Virus record (IMG/VR): IMGVR_UViG_3300042402_001956
Location: 1-38,550 of that record
Length of the DNA: 38,550 nt
Reading direction: 5' to 3' (one strand)
Source: a virus
A program made the translations under genes and the position numbers. A model generated the notes under the pieces. The model made no database searches and was not told the DNA's origin. It was given only the letters and a program-made list of their open reading frames with translations. This document shows, piece by piece, positions 5,914-14,483 of the stretch (the stretch's first letter is position 1; every line of letters begins with the position of its first letter).

Positions 5914-7042
5914 CGCTAGAGATACCTGCGCTGAGGGCCAATCAGGAATTTTAGGCGTTCTGCGTAGATACCGAATGCTCAAGACTTGGAACCGCAACAA
6001 CGGTGAGATCATTCTCAACAACGGTTCCCGAATAAAACTATTTTCTGCCGATGAACCTGAGCGCTTCCGTGGCCCACAACATCACGGAGCCTGGTGCGAT
6101 GAGTTGGCCTCATACCGATACTCCGACTCTTGGGATCAGTTGCAGTTTGGCCTGCGCCTGGGAGAACACCCTCGGGTGATCGTAACCACCACTCCCAAGC
6201 CAACGCCCCTCATTCGGGCCTTAGCGGGCCGCACAGACGGCTCTGTCGTGGTCACACGCGGCTCAACCTTTGATAACGCAGCCAACCTTGCCCCAGCCGC
6301 CCTGTTGGAACTCCAGGCCCGGTACAACGGCACACGCCTGGGCCGCCAAGAGTTGTACGGCGAAATCCTCGAGGATGTTGAAGGCGCACTTTGGACCAAA
6401 GGCATGATTGAACGCGCTCGTTTACCAAAGGCCCCACCCTTGGCGCGGATCGTGGTGTCGATCGACCCTGCTGTAACTAATACTGATGAAAGCGATGAGA
6501 CTGGAATTATTGTCTGTGGTTCTGATGCTTCGGGTCACGGTTATGTCTTGGGCGATTATTCATTCCGTGGATCACCGCTTGATTGGGCGAGCAAGGCCGT
6601 AGCCGTGTTTGATGAACATAAAGCCGACAGCATTTTGGTTGAAGTAAACCAAGGCGGCGACATGGTGAGTGCTGTGTTGAAGCAGGTGCGCTTGGGCTTA
6701 CCGATCCGTGAAATACGCGCCCATGTTGGCAAACGCCTCAGGGCCGAACCAGTTGCTGCGATGTATGAGCAGGGCCGCATTCACCACATCGGTGAATATC
6801 CGATGCTCGAGGATCAGATGACTATTTGGACCCCGCAAGATGCAAAGTCTCCCGATCGCATTGACGCTTTGGTTCAGGCCTTTTCAGATCTACTTGGCAA
6901 GAGCAGCGTTGCGTCATACTTTGGCGCGTTGGCAAACTTCTGCCCAAGGTGTGGATTGCCAATGCCAAAGTCAATGTCGCATTGTTCTAAATGTGGAAGC
7001 GCTATGATTGAACCTACGCAATCTGAAGTGCCGAAGGAGTGA
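5654..7042 (+). CDS. terL: Terminase large subunit
   Basis: This 462-residue protein is the packaging ATPase-nuclease. Walker A, AGRGAGKT, is at about 52-59. A Walker B region, GAWCDELA, is near 143. The nuclease domain starts with VSIDPAVTNTDESD near 268, and a later acidic residue lies in SPDRIDALVQA near 396. The ATG at 5654 has AGAGGTGG upstream and sits well before Walker A, so the long overlap with terS looks genuine. The C-terminus adds a two-CxxC zinc ribbon near 430-450 (CPRCG, CSKCG), which is not a standard part of TerL. Confidence 0.93.
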   Translation: MTEPGTLTETSSASSISSEEWIAASRWKWKVEQARAEQLPPQGSWKTWLYMAGRGAGKTRTAAEWLAWEAIQAPMTRWAIVAPTFGDARDTCAEGQSGILGVLRRYRMLKTWNRNNGEIILNNGSRIKLFSADEPERFRGPQHHGAWCDELASYRYSDSWDQLQFGLRLGEHPRVIVTTTPKPTPLIRALAGRTDGSVVVTRGSTFDNAANLAPAALLELQARYNGTRLGRQELYGEILEDVEGALWTKGMIERARLPKAPPLARIVVSIDPAVTNTDESDETGIIVCGSDASGHGYVLGDYSFRGSPLDWASKAVAVFDEHKADSILVEVNQGGDMVSAVLKQVRLGLPIREIRAHVGKRLRAEPVAAMYEQGRIHHIGEYPMLEDQMTIWTPQDAKSPDRIDALVQAFSDLLGKSSVASYFGALANFCPRCGLPMPKSMSHCSKCGSAMIEPTQSEVPKE

Positions 7043-7043
7043 A

Positions 7044-7595
7044 ATGTCTGTCGTTTATAACACCGTAATCAACCAAGGCGCTAACTGGTTCATTAACTTT
7101 CAGTATAAACAACCCGCAACGATTACAAACATCTCAGGCAACGGAACAACTGTAACTTTCACGGCGGCCAATAACTTCTTTGGCGGACAAACCGTAAACA
7201 TCTCAGGCGTGTTGCCATCGCAATATAACTTCCAGGCTGCAACGATCGCCAGCGTTACAAGTTCCACTTTCACGGTGACAAACCCAGCAACAGGCATCTA
7301 CATTTCAGGCGGTATCGCAACCGTTCCTATCAACCTAACTGGCTACACCGCAGCGTTGCAGATCCGATCACTTCCTGAGGACCCAACAGCGGTCTTGTCT
7401 TTGGCAACGGGCGGCAACGGCATCACGATCCCAACGCCAACCGATGGAACGGTGGTAGTCCAGGCCACGGCTGCGCAAACCCGCGCAATCATTCCTGGAA
7501 CCTACTACTATGACATCGAGATAACTTCTACAGGCGGAATTGTTTACCGATTGGCACAGGGCCAGGTCGTAGTATCAGCGGAGGTAACCCGATGA
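7044..7595 (+). CDS. Structural protein with inserted Ig-like segment
   Basis: The 183-residue all-beta product starts at ATG 7044 behind GAAGGAG; an in-frame ATG at 7008 would overlap terL. Residues about 20-85 are a Thr/Asn/Ser-rich Ig-like module (FFGGQTVNISGVLPSQYN, TSSTFTVTNPATG). The flanks resemble BppU-type N-terminal beta domains of baseplate or fibre proteins (YTAALQIRSLP, PGTYYYDIEITS). It opens a three-gene adhesin-like cassette placed between terL and portal. Whether it is on head or tail cannot be told. Confidence 0.6.
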   Translation: MSVVYNTVINQGANWFINFQYKQPATITNISGNGTTVTFTAANNFFGGQTVNISGVLPSQYNFQAATIASVTSSTFTVTNPATGIYISGGIATVPINLTGYTAALQIRSLPEDPTAVLSLATGGNGITIPTPTDGTVVVQATAAQTRAIIPGTYYYDIEITSTGGIVYRLAQGQVVVSAEVTR

Positions 7596-7870
7596 GTGAT
7601 GATGCAGTAATCATCCAGCCAATCATTCCAACAGTTGTAATTTCATCTCCAGGACCGCAAGGCCCAGGCGGTGGAGAGATTTTCTATGTTCACACTCAAG
7701 CAATCGCAAGCGCGGTGTGGACCATTAACCACAATCTAAACGGTGAACCAACGGCGGTCGTTCTTGACTCTGCTGGAACACAATGCGAAGGCACCTTTTC
7801 TTACCCAAGCAAAAGTCAAATGGTGATAACCTTTACCAGTGCTTTCAGCGGCACTGCCTATGTGATCTAG
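7592..7870 (+). CDS. Small fibre-like protein with HNL beta domain
   Basis: This 92-residue protein has a short collagen-like GPQGPGGG at residues 20-27. A beta domain follows (AVWTINHNLNGEPTAVVLD). That domain matches in pattern the C-terminal domain of the next gene (YTITHNLGTRDVIVSVY). Such domains occur at the ends of phage fibres. It starts in an ATGA overlap after GGAGG. It may be a head or tail fibre subunit that pairs with the 478-residue neighbour. Confidence 0.62.
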   Translation: MSDDAVIIQPIIPTVVISSPGPQGPGGGEIFYVHTQAIASAVWTINHNLNGEPTAVVLDSAGTQCEGTFSYPSKSQMVITFTSAFSGTAYVI

Positions 7871-7879
7871 GAGAAATAA

Positions 7880-9316
7880 ATGGCCCGTAAGTTTCTAGTC
7901 TCGATTGACCTCAACAAGAACGAATTACAGAATGCGGTAATTCAGAACCTTGCCACAGCGCCAGCCACTCCATACTCAGGACAGATTTACTACAACACAG
8001 GCGATAATCAACTCTACATTTACAACGGCACTCGTTGGGAAGTAGCAGGCAACGCAGTTCAATCAGGACTTCTCGCTGCACGCCCCGCTGCTGGATCAGT
8101 TGATGCTGGAACTATTTACTACGCAACCGACAACTATCTTTTCTATTATTCAAACGGATCAACCTGGGCGCAAACTAACCAGTTTGGAACTGTAACTGCG
8201 CAGACTTCTTACGGTGCATCAAGCGGTAACGGAACTTCAACTGATTATGCTCGCGCTGATCACACCCACGGCACACCAGCGCTTGGAACTTCAACACCGA
8301 ACGCAATCACAGGTGCAGCGGGTTCTGCTGGAACTGCAACAACTCCTTCTAAAGAGGATCATGTCCACGCTTTTGCACCAACAACAGATCTCAACATGGG
8401 TGGATACAAACTCACCTCTCTTGCGACCCCAACAGTAAGCACCGATGCAGCAACCAAACAATATGTAGATGATGTTGCTCAAGGTCTTAACATCCACGCG
8501 GCTTCTTATGCGGCAACAACTGCAAACCTCAACGCAACTTATAGCAACGGTACAAGCGGTGTTGGCGCAACTCTTACAAACGCAGGAACACAAGCGGCTT
8601 TCACAACTGATGGCACAACACCAAGCGTCAACGATCGCATTCTTGTAAGACTGCAAACAAACACAGCGGAGAACGGTATCTACACACTCACAACCGTGGG
8701 TAGCGGATCAACGAACTGGGTGCTTACTCGCGCTACAGACTTTGACACACCAACAGAGATTGCTGGCGGTGACTTTACCTTTGTAGATAACGGAACAACC
8801 CTGGCAAACACAGGCTGGGTAAATGTTGATGAAGTAACAACAGTCGGAACCGATCCGATTGTGTTCCAACAGTTCTCAGGTGCGGGAACTTACACCGCTT
8901 CCAACGGCGTATTATTAACTGGCACAAACTTCACCTTTGCACCACGCACAGGCTACGGTCTGCAAACAGGATCAAGCGGCGCTGAGATCAAATTAGCAAC
9001 AACATCAGGTCTAAATTTGGCATCAGATTTAGCAGTAGGCGCTGGCAACGGTATCTCGGTCCTTACAAACACAGTAGCAATTGACTCAACAGTTGTTGTA
9101 TCCAAATATGCGGCAAATGTCGGTGATGGATCAGCAACTTCTTACACAATCACACACAACCTCGGAACAAGAGATGTGATCGTTAGCGTTTACGAGGCAA
9201 GCGGTTCTTATGCCGAAGTCATCTGCGATGTAAACCACGCAACCACTAACACAATCACGCTGTTGTTCTCCGTTGCTCCAACCCTAAACCAATACAGAGT
9301 TGTAGTACACGCTTAA
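7880..9316 (+). CDS. Fibre/adhesin-like structural protein
   Basis: A 478-residue Thr/Ser/Gly-rich beta protein. Near the start are two copies of a YYNT-LYIYNG-W motif. Two His motifs follow (DHTHG near residue 130, EDHVHAF near 160), like the metal-binding HxH sites of trimeric phage fibres. Next comes DAATKQYVDD, a common fibre segment, then a long beta region and a terminal HNL domain. AGGAGA precedes the ATG. It lies in the head region, not with the other fibres at 24-29.5 kb. Confidence 0.7.
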   Translation: MARKFLVSIDLNKNELQNAVIQNLATAPATPYSGQIYYNTGDNQLYIYNGTRWEVAGNAVQSGLLAARPAAGSVDAGTIYYATDNYLFYYSNGSTWAQTNQFGTVTAQTSYGASSGNGTSTDYARADHTHGTPALGTSTPNAITGAAGSAGTATTPSKEDHVHAFAPTTDLNMGGYKLTSLATPTVSTDAATKQYVDDVAQGLNIHAASYAATTANLNATYSNGTSGVGATLTNAGTQAAFTTDGTTPSVNDRILVRLQTNTAENGIYTLTTVGSGSTNWVLTRATDFDTPTEIAGGDFTFVDNGTTLANTGWVNVDEVTTVGTDPIVFQQFSGAGTYTASNGVLLTGTNFTFAPRTGYGLQTGSSGAEIKLATTSGLNLASDLAVGAGNGISVLTNTVAIDSTVVVSKYAANVGDGSATSYTITHNLGTRDVIVSVYEASGSYAEVICDVNHATTNTITLLFSVAPTLNQYRVVVHA

Positions 9317-9334
9317 GCAGTAAAGGAGATACAC

Positions 9335-11191
9335 ATGGGTCTTAGAGACCGTATCGCAAAGGCACTACTGCAAGGTCAAGTGGAAAAGGCTCCAAACCTG
9401 CCCGCAGGTTCGGTGACTCTTACAGAACAACAGATGCGCCTTAATGCGCTGAACCAAATCGCGCAGAACTACGGTAACTCAACGCCGCTTCCACGCAACC
9501 CTTGGCTCTCAACAGTTCCTTTTGGCCCTGGCACTCCAATCACACCAGGGGCAATCAACCCTGTTCGTGAGGATGGCCGCCCCGATCCACGGCGTTATGA
9601 ATACCAAGTTGCGCAAAACATCAATGTTACTGAAACGCGCCTGGTTCCTTTCAAGACCCTGCGTGCTTCGGCAGATCAGATCGACATCCTTCGCCGTTGT
9701 ATTGAAGTGATCAAGAACAAAGTCACAGGTCTTGATTGGGATGTTGTTCTTGGCACAGATGCCTCAGAAAAGATTGCAGCAACATCAGGTGGCGATCATG
9801 TGCGGGCTATGGCTAAAGCGCGTGAGAAATACACCGATGAAATCAACAGAGTGCGTCAATTTTGGGAGAACCCTGACCGATCTAACGGCCTCACCTTCTC
9901 AGATTGGTTGATGATCGCCCTCGAGGAGATCTTGGTAATTGATGCCTGGGCCGTTTGGCCACAGCGATCCGTGGGCGGGGATTTATACGGCCTTCAAATC
10001 TTGGATGGCTCAACCATCAAACCGCTCTTAGATGATCGCGGTATGCGCCCTATGGCCCCGAACGCAGCCTTTCAGCAGATCTTGTATGGCTTCCCTCGCG
10101 CAGAATTCACAGCCAACGATGATGATCCAAAGGCCGATGGCGAATTCACCTCAGATGATTTGCAGTACATGGTACGCAATCGCCGCACAACTTCTGTTTA
10201 TGGTTTCAGCCCAACAGAGCGAGCGCTTCCTTTGGCCGACATTTACCTTCGCCGCCAGCAATGGATCAGAGCCGAGTACACCGATGGTGTTCTGCCTGAG
10301 TTGATGTTTACAACGGATGAGAACTGGGGTACTAACCCTGATTTGCTTCGAGCCTATGAAAACATATTCAACGATGACCTAGCGGGTCAGACACAGCAAC
10401 GCAAGCGCCTACGCTTATTGCCAGCAGGTATGACTCCTGTGCAGTTTGATGCGTATGGTGAGAAGTTCAAAGACACTCTTGACGACTATTTGATCACATC
10501 CATTTGTGGTCACTACGGCGTTCAACCAGCCGAGATCGGTTTTGCACCGAAGGGCGGGCTGGGAGGCGCTGGTTTCGAGGAAGGTCGCGCTGAAAGCGCG
10601 GAGGCAATCGGAACTCAGCCTTTGGTTAACTGGATCAGCAAGATGCTGACCAACATCTCTTACACATACCTTGGTATGCCACGAGAGTTGGAGTTTAAGT
10701 TGATGACATCCAAGCGCCTGGACAACGAGTCAAACGCTCGCAAGAACCAAATTGAAATCACAAGCGGTGGCAAAACAATCAACGAACGCCGATCCGAACT
10801 TGGCCTTCCATTGCTCGATACACCGCAAGCCGACATGCCGATCCTTATGGCAGGGGCCAGCACTTTCTTGTTCAGCCCTGATGGAATTATTGATGCCGCA
10901 ACTGCGTCAACAGCACCCGCTTTGGCTGGGCCAAACGCTGAGGCCGTTGCACCTGTGACGGAAGTAGGCGAGAAGCCTCAACAGGAACCAGGAGTTCTTG
11001 AAGAGGAAGAGATCGATGAAGAGACAAAGACCGAGGTTAAGGCCTTTATGAAGTGGGCTAACAAGGGCAAACGCGCTCGCTTGTTTGAATTCAAATCACT
11101 CGATCCTATCGTGGCAGATGCTTTGAACCGTTGCGCTTACGAAGGAGATCTAGACAGCGCTCGGGCGCTCGCTAAGGCTTACCTTTCATGA
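9335..11191 (+). CDS. Portal protein
   Basis: This 618-residue protein has the size, position and motifs of a siphovirus portal. The early part includes RYEYQVAQNINVTETR and DILRRCIEVIKNKVTGLDW. A basic stem region (LRAYENIFNDDLAGQTQQRKR) follows, then ICGHYGVQPAEIGF, and an acidic C-terminal tail. It forms the dodecameric ring through which DNA enters. AAGGAG precedes the ATG. The stop overlaps the MuF gene as ATGA. Confidence 0.9.
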   Translation: MGLRDRIAKALLQGQVEKAPNLPAGSVTLTEQQMRLNALNQIAQNYGNSTPLPRNPWLSTVPFGPGTPITPGAINPVREDGRPDPRRYEYQVAQNINVTETRLVPFKTLRASADQIDILRRCIEVIKNKVTGLDWDVVLGTDASEKIAATSGGDHVRAMAKAREKYTDEINRVRQFWENPDRSNGLTFSDWLMIALEEILVIDAWAVWPQRSVGGDLYGLQILDGSTIKPLLDDRGMRPMAPNAAFQQILYGFPRAEFTANDDDPKADGEFTSDDLQYMVRNRRTTSVYGFSPTERALPLADIYLRRQQWIRAEYTDGVLPELMFTTDENWGTNPDLLRAYENIFNDDLAGQTQQRKRLRLLPAGMTPVQFDAYGEKFKDTLDDYLITSICGHYGVQPAEIGFAPKGGLGGAGFEEGRAESAEAIGTQPLVNWISKMLTNISYTYLGMPRELEFKLMTSKRLDNESNARKNQIEITSGGKTINERRSELGLPLLDTPQADMPILMAGASTFLFSPDGIIDAATASTAPALAGPNAEAVAPVTEVGEKPQQEPGVLEEEEIDEETKTEVKAFMKWANKGKRARLFEFKSLDPIVADALNRCAYEGDLDSARALAKAYLS

Positions 11192-12018
11192 TTTGGGGGC
11201 CTCTGAAAGCCGATGGGCGTATGGCTGCAAAGAGTGCCGTCAAGATCAGAGCAGCGCTGGCACAAACTGCGGAATTCAAACGCGTGTTCGAGTGGTATAA
11301 AGAAACGCAACCAAACATGTCGGACAACCGCGCTCAAGATCGCGCTCGCGCTCGCGCATGGGTGATGCTCAATGTGCGAGTGAATATGACCGCCGTGATC
11401 GGTGTCATGGAACGCGTCTATGCCGAAGGCTGGGTGACTGGAGAGGCTGCCGCTGATGAAGCAATCGCCAAAACACGCCTGGCAAAGAAAGCCCTTGAGG
11501 ATGATTTTATCGACTGGTCAAGATGGAACCCTGGCGATGAGGCTGCGGCTCTTTTACTGCGCCCAACTAAGGCCTTTCAACGCTTCCTGGCTTCCTTTGG
11601 GATCACACTCAAGGAACTAACCAACACAACCATAAATGACATTGGTAACTCGATCGCTGATGCTTTAGAGCAGGGCTTATCGGCCAACCAAGCGGCCAAG
11701 TTGATCAGGCGCAATGTTGCATCCTCTCATCGAGCCTTGACGATCGCTGTAACCGAGCAGAACCGCGCAATGTCTGCTGCAACAATCAACCGTTACAGGG
11801 AGATGCAGATCCCCAAGATGGAATGGGAGGTTTCTGATCCTTGCCCTAAGTGCGCACAGAACGCCAACCAAGTCGTGCCGATCGGTGGAACCTTCAACTC
11901 AGGCAATACGCAACCCCCAGCACACCCCAACTGTCGCTGCGCTTTGCTTCCTGTTATTCCTGACTTTGATGACGACATTCCAATGGGAACAACGCTTGTA
12001 GGCGTGCCTTCAAGATAA
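11188..12018 (+). CDS. MuF-like minor head protein
   Basis: The C-terminal half of this 276-residue protein is the phage Mu gpF/SPP1 gp7 domain. It has VTEQNRAMSAATINRY near 187, CPKCAQN near 219 and HPNCRCALLPV near 245. Basic N-terminal helices probably contact portal or DNA. It follows portal with a 4-bp overlap, the usual order in Caudoviricetes. It is packaged in the capsid in small copy number in related systems. Confidence 0.88.
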   Translation: MIWGPLKADGRMAAKSAVKIRAALAQTAEFKRVFEWYKETQPNMSDNRAQDRARARAWVMLNVRVNMTAVIGVMERVYAEGWVTGEAAADEAIAKTRLAKKALEDDFIDWSRWNPGDEAAALLLRPTKAFQRFLASFGITLKELTNTTINDIGNSIADALEQGLSANQAAKLIRRNVASSHRALTIAVTEQNRAMSAATINRYREMQIPKMEWEVSDPCPKCAQNANQVVPIGGTFNSGNTQPPAHPNCRCALLPVIPDFDDDIPMGTTLVGVPSR

Positions 12019-12055
12019 CCCTGCTAAAGTATTACTACGCGAGATAAGGATAAAC

Positions 12056-14461
12056 ATGGCCGATGGATTTGTACCGCCGCAGCAAGTGCGTGCTAATGCA
12101 AAACGCGGTCTTGAACTTCGCAAGAAACACAACAGAGGCGGAACAGAAGTCGGCGTTGCCCGCGCTCGCGATCTTTCTAACGGCGCAGCGCTATCATTAG
12201 ACACGATCAAACGCATGAATTCTTACTTTGCCCGACATGAGGTGGATAAGAAAGGCGAAGGTTGGGGAGTCGATAGCGCTGGTTACATCGCTTGGCTTCT
12301 TTGGGGTGGCGATGCAGGATGGTCCTGGGCTAGAGGTATTCTTAGAGCAAATGAAAGCAAGGAGAAATCAACGGTGAACGATCTAACCACTTCGTATTTC
12401 AGTATTGAGAAAGCGGACCGTCAGCCTGATGGAACCTTGATGGTTTACGGCAAGGCAACCGATGACTCAGTTGATATTGACCAGCAGATCTGTGACGCTG
12501 CGTGGCTTGATCGCGCAATGCCAGCCTGGTTCAAGAGCGGTGGCAACATCCGCGAACAACACTCAAGCATTGCAGCAGGTGTTGCGAAAGAGTACGAGGC
12601 AAAGGCGGATGGCCACTACATCATGGCTCATGTTGTTGATCCAGTTTCAGTAAAGAAAGTCGATGCAGGAGTCCTTCGCGGTTTCTCAATCGGCATTAAA
12701 TCTCCACGCGTTGTGCGTGATCAAAAGGCTGCGAACGGCCGCATTATTGATGGACAGATTGTTGAAGTTTCACTTGTTGATCGCCCTGCAAATCCCAACT
12801 GCCAGTTGGTTCTTGCCAAGAGTGTCGATGGCGAGTCAAGCCTTGTTCAAGTTGAAGAGTTAACCGAAGACATTATTAAACACCCAGGGCATGATCAATC
12901 CTCACACGGCCGAGGCGGAGGCGGGGCTGGCGCTATGGGCGCACCTGCTGCGGGCGCTGCTGGTGGCGGAGGAGGCGGCGGTGGCGGTTCTGCGGGCGGC
13001 GAAAGCGGATCGGCTGGCGGAGACTCAAGCGGTGGCAAAGGCAAAGTAAGCAGCGAAGCAAAAGCCAAGATTAGAGCGGTGGGCGAGCGCACCCGCGATG
13101 TTGAGGGTGAGTTAAAACAAAACAACCCGTACGATGATAAAACACGCGATCGCGCTGCGGCAAAAGTCAACAAGGCACGCTCACACATTGAGAGGGCTGA
13201 AAAGACCGATGATCCAAAAGAGGCTGCCACAGAATTAAAGAAAGCCAAAACAACTCTAGAGTCTGCAAAGACAAGCCTAGAGGATCAGAATTACAACAGC
13301 GAGGCTGAAACAATACACAACATTCAAGTTGATTTGAACAGCCTTGCAGTCTTTGTGGGCCGCACAGGTAAATCTACCGATGCGGAACTCCGCAAAGCAT
13401 TACAATCTGCCCTACACTTACTATCGCTTACCAAGTCAGAGGAGACCTCAATGAAAGATACAGTCGAACTTCCTGTAGAAGCAATTGGGGACCTTCTCAA
13501 GTTTGATAAGACACAGTACGAAGCCGCACGCGAGGCCCTTGCTAATCTCATCTCGATTGAAGCAGGAGAAATGCGTGAAGGACACAATGAAATACAATCT
13601 ATCGGACACCTTCTAGAAGCCGTTATGCATCTCCATGCATGGTATGAAGGAGAGGAAGCAGAGGGAGAAGTCGTGGAAGAAGAGACAATTATTGAACGCG
13701 CTGCTGGATCAGATAAAGAAATGAAACCTGCTAAAGATGAAAAGAAGCCTGATTTTCTAAAGCGCTGCAAAGAAGCAGGTATGGATGATGACGCTGCCAA
13801 GGCAATGTGGGACAAGTACATGGCCGCAGACACCGATGAAGTTGATGCAGAAAAGTCTGCTGAGATTTCTAAGTGCCTTGAGTGCGGATGCAACCAACCA
13901 GGAACCGATCACGGTCTAACAGTAACTAATGATTTTGCGAATGTCGCAAAGCCATCTCATGTAACAACAGCCGAGATGTATGCGCCAGGAGAAACTCCTA
14001 AGTCAGCCGAAGGCGAAGAGCCTGAAGTAAAGGCTAACGATGAGGAAGTAAAGGCTGAGGAAGTTGCAGAGGAAGCACCTGCCACCGAAGCCGTAGAAGC
14101 AACAGAGAATTCTGCTGAAGTTAACCCAGCAGATGTAGAAGCCATCGTAGAGCAGGTGGTCAAGAGTGCAACACAATCTCTCAAATCAGAGATCGCGGAA
14201 TTAGTTGCTGCAAAAGAGGCAGCGCTTTCCAAAGCGGTAGGTTTAGAGGCTGAGTTGGAACTTGCCAAGTCTCTCGCAGTGGCTGGTGGCCCAAGCCGTA
14301 CAGCCAAGCCGATCAATGTGAAAACAACGAACGACTTGCTAACCAAGGCTGCCATTTACAAAGCGAAAGCAAATGCAACAACCGACCCAACACTTGCTAA
14401 AGGCTACAAGACCCTTGCTGAGGAATTCTTAGCAAAGGCCGCTGAAGCCGATAACAAGTAA
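12056..14461 (+). CDS. Capsid maturation protease-scaffold polyprotein
   Basis: This 801-residue protein has several parts. Residues 1-100 are a conserved phage head domain (RGLELRKKHNRGGTEVGVAR, YIAWLLWGGDAG). Residues 115-270 are a U35/S78-type prohead protease, with catalytic His in REQHSS near 165 and Ser in RGFSIGI near 207. Residues 275-330 hold HPGHDQSSHGRG and a poly-Gly linker. The rest is charged, helical scaffold, including a C-x2-C-x-C site (CLECGC near 606) and an acidic coiled coil. An internal ribosome site at 13451 could give the scaffold alone. AAGGA precedes the first ATG. Confidence 0.85.
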   Translation: MADGFVPPQQVRANAKRGLELRKKHNRGGTEVGVARARDLSNGAALSLDTIKRMNSYFARHEVDKKGEGWGVDSAGYIAWLLWGGDAGWSWARGILRANESKEKSTVNDLTTSYFSIEKADRQPDGTLMVYGKATDDSVDIDQQICDAAWLDRAMPAWFKSGGNIREQHSSIAAGVAKEYEAKADGHYIMAHVVDPVSVKKVDAGVLRGFSIGIKSPRVVRDQKAANGRIIDGQIVEVSLVDRPANPNCQLVLAKSVDGESSLVQVEELTEDIIKHPGHDQSSHGRGGGGAGAMGAPAAGAAGGGGGGGGGSAGGESGSAGGDSSGGKGKVSSEAKAKIRAVGERTRDVEGELKQNNPYDDKTRDRAAAKVNKARSHIERAEKTDDPKEAATELKKAKTTLESAKTSLEDQNYNSEAETIHNIQVDLNSLAVFVGRTGKSTDAELRKALQSALHLLSLTKSEETSMKDTVELPVEAIGDLLKFDKTQYEAAREALANLISIEAGEMREGHNEIQSIGHLLEAVMHLHAWYEGEEAEGEVVEEETIIERAAGSDKEMKPAKDEKKPDFLKRCKEAGMDDDAAKAMWDKYMAADTDEVDAEKSAEISKCLECGCNQPGTDHGLTVTNDFANVAKPSHVTTAEMYAPGETPKSAEGEEPEVKANDEEVKAEEVAEEAPATEAVEATENSAEVNPADVEAIVEQVVKSATQSLKSEIAELVAAKEAALSKAVGLEAELELAKSLAVAGGPSRTAKPINVKTTNDLLTKAAIYKAKANATTDPTLAKGYKTLAEEFLAKAAEADNK
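13451..14461 (+). CDS. Nested in-frame scaffold product (putative)
   Basis: ATG at 13451 lies in frame inside the protease gene and is preceded by AGAGGAG with 8 nt spacing, as good as any start in the region. It would yield a 336-residue protein containing only the acidic, helical scaffold part and the CLECGC site. This is the arrangement of lambda C/Nu3, where a protease gene contains an internal scaffold start. The start is inferred from the sequence alone. Confidence 0.5.
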   Translation: MKDTVELPVEAIGDLLKFDKTQYEAAREALANLISIEAGEMREGHNEIQSIGHLLEAVMHLHAWYEGEEAEGEVVEEETIIERAAGSDKEMKPAKDEKKPDFLKRCKEAGMDDDAAKAMWDKYMAADTDEVDAEKSAEISKCLECGCNQPGTDHGLTVTNDFANVAKPSHVTTAEMYAPGETPKSAEGEEPEVKANDEEVKAEEVAEEAPATEAVEATENSAEVNPADVEAIVEQVVKSATQSLKSEIAELVAAKEAALSKAVGLEAELELAKSLAVAGGPSRTAKPINVKTTNDLLTKAAIYKAKANATTDPTLAKGYKTLAEEFLAKAAEADNK

Positions 14462-14483
14462 CCTACCGAAAGGAACAAGCCCC

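Noticed and set aside
8291-8656. Minus-strand open frame, Cys-rich, opposite the fibre gene at 7880
   Set aside because: The frame is a shadow of Thr/Asn/Ala codons (aca, aac, gca) on the plus strand. It has no ribosome site and lies inside a well-supported gene.
12895-13248. Minus-strand Pro-rich frame opposite the poly-Gly linker
   Set aside because: Poly-Pro is simply the complement of Gly codons (ggc, gga). No independent evidence supports expression.
13324-13893. Minus-strand frame of 189 codons opposite the scaffold region
   Set aside because: Ser/Ala/Arg-rich translation arises from the complement of Glu/Lys/Ala codons. There is no start signal or neighbouring leftward gene.
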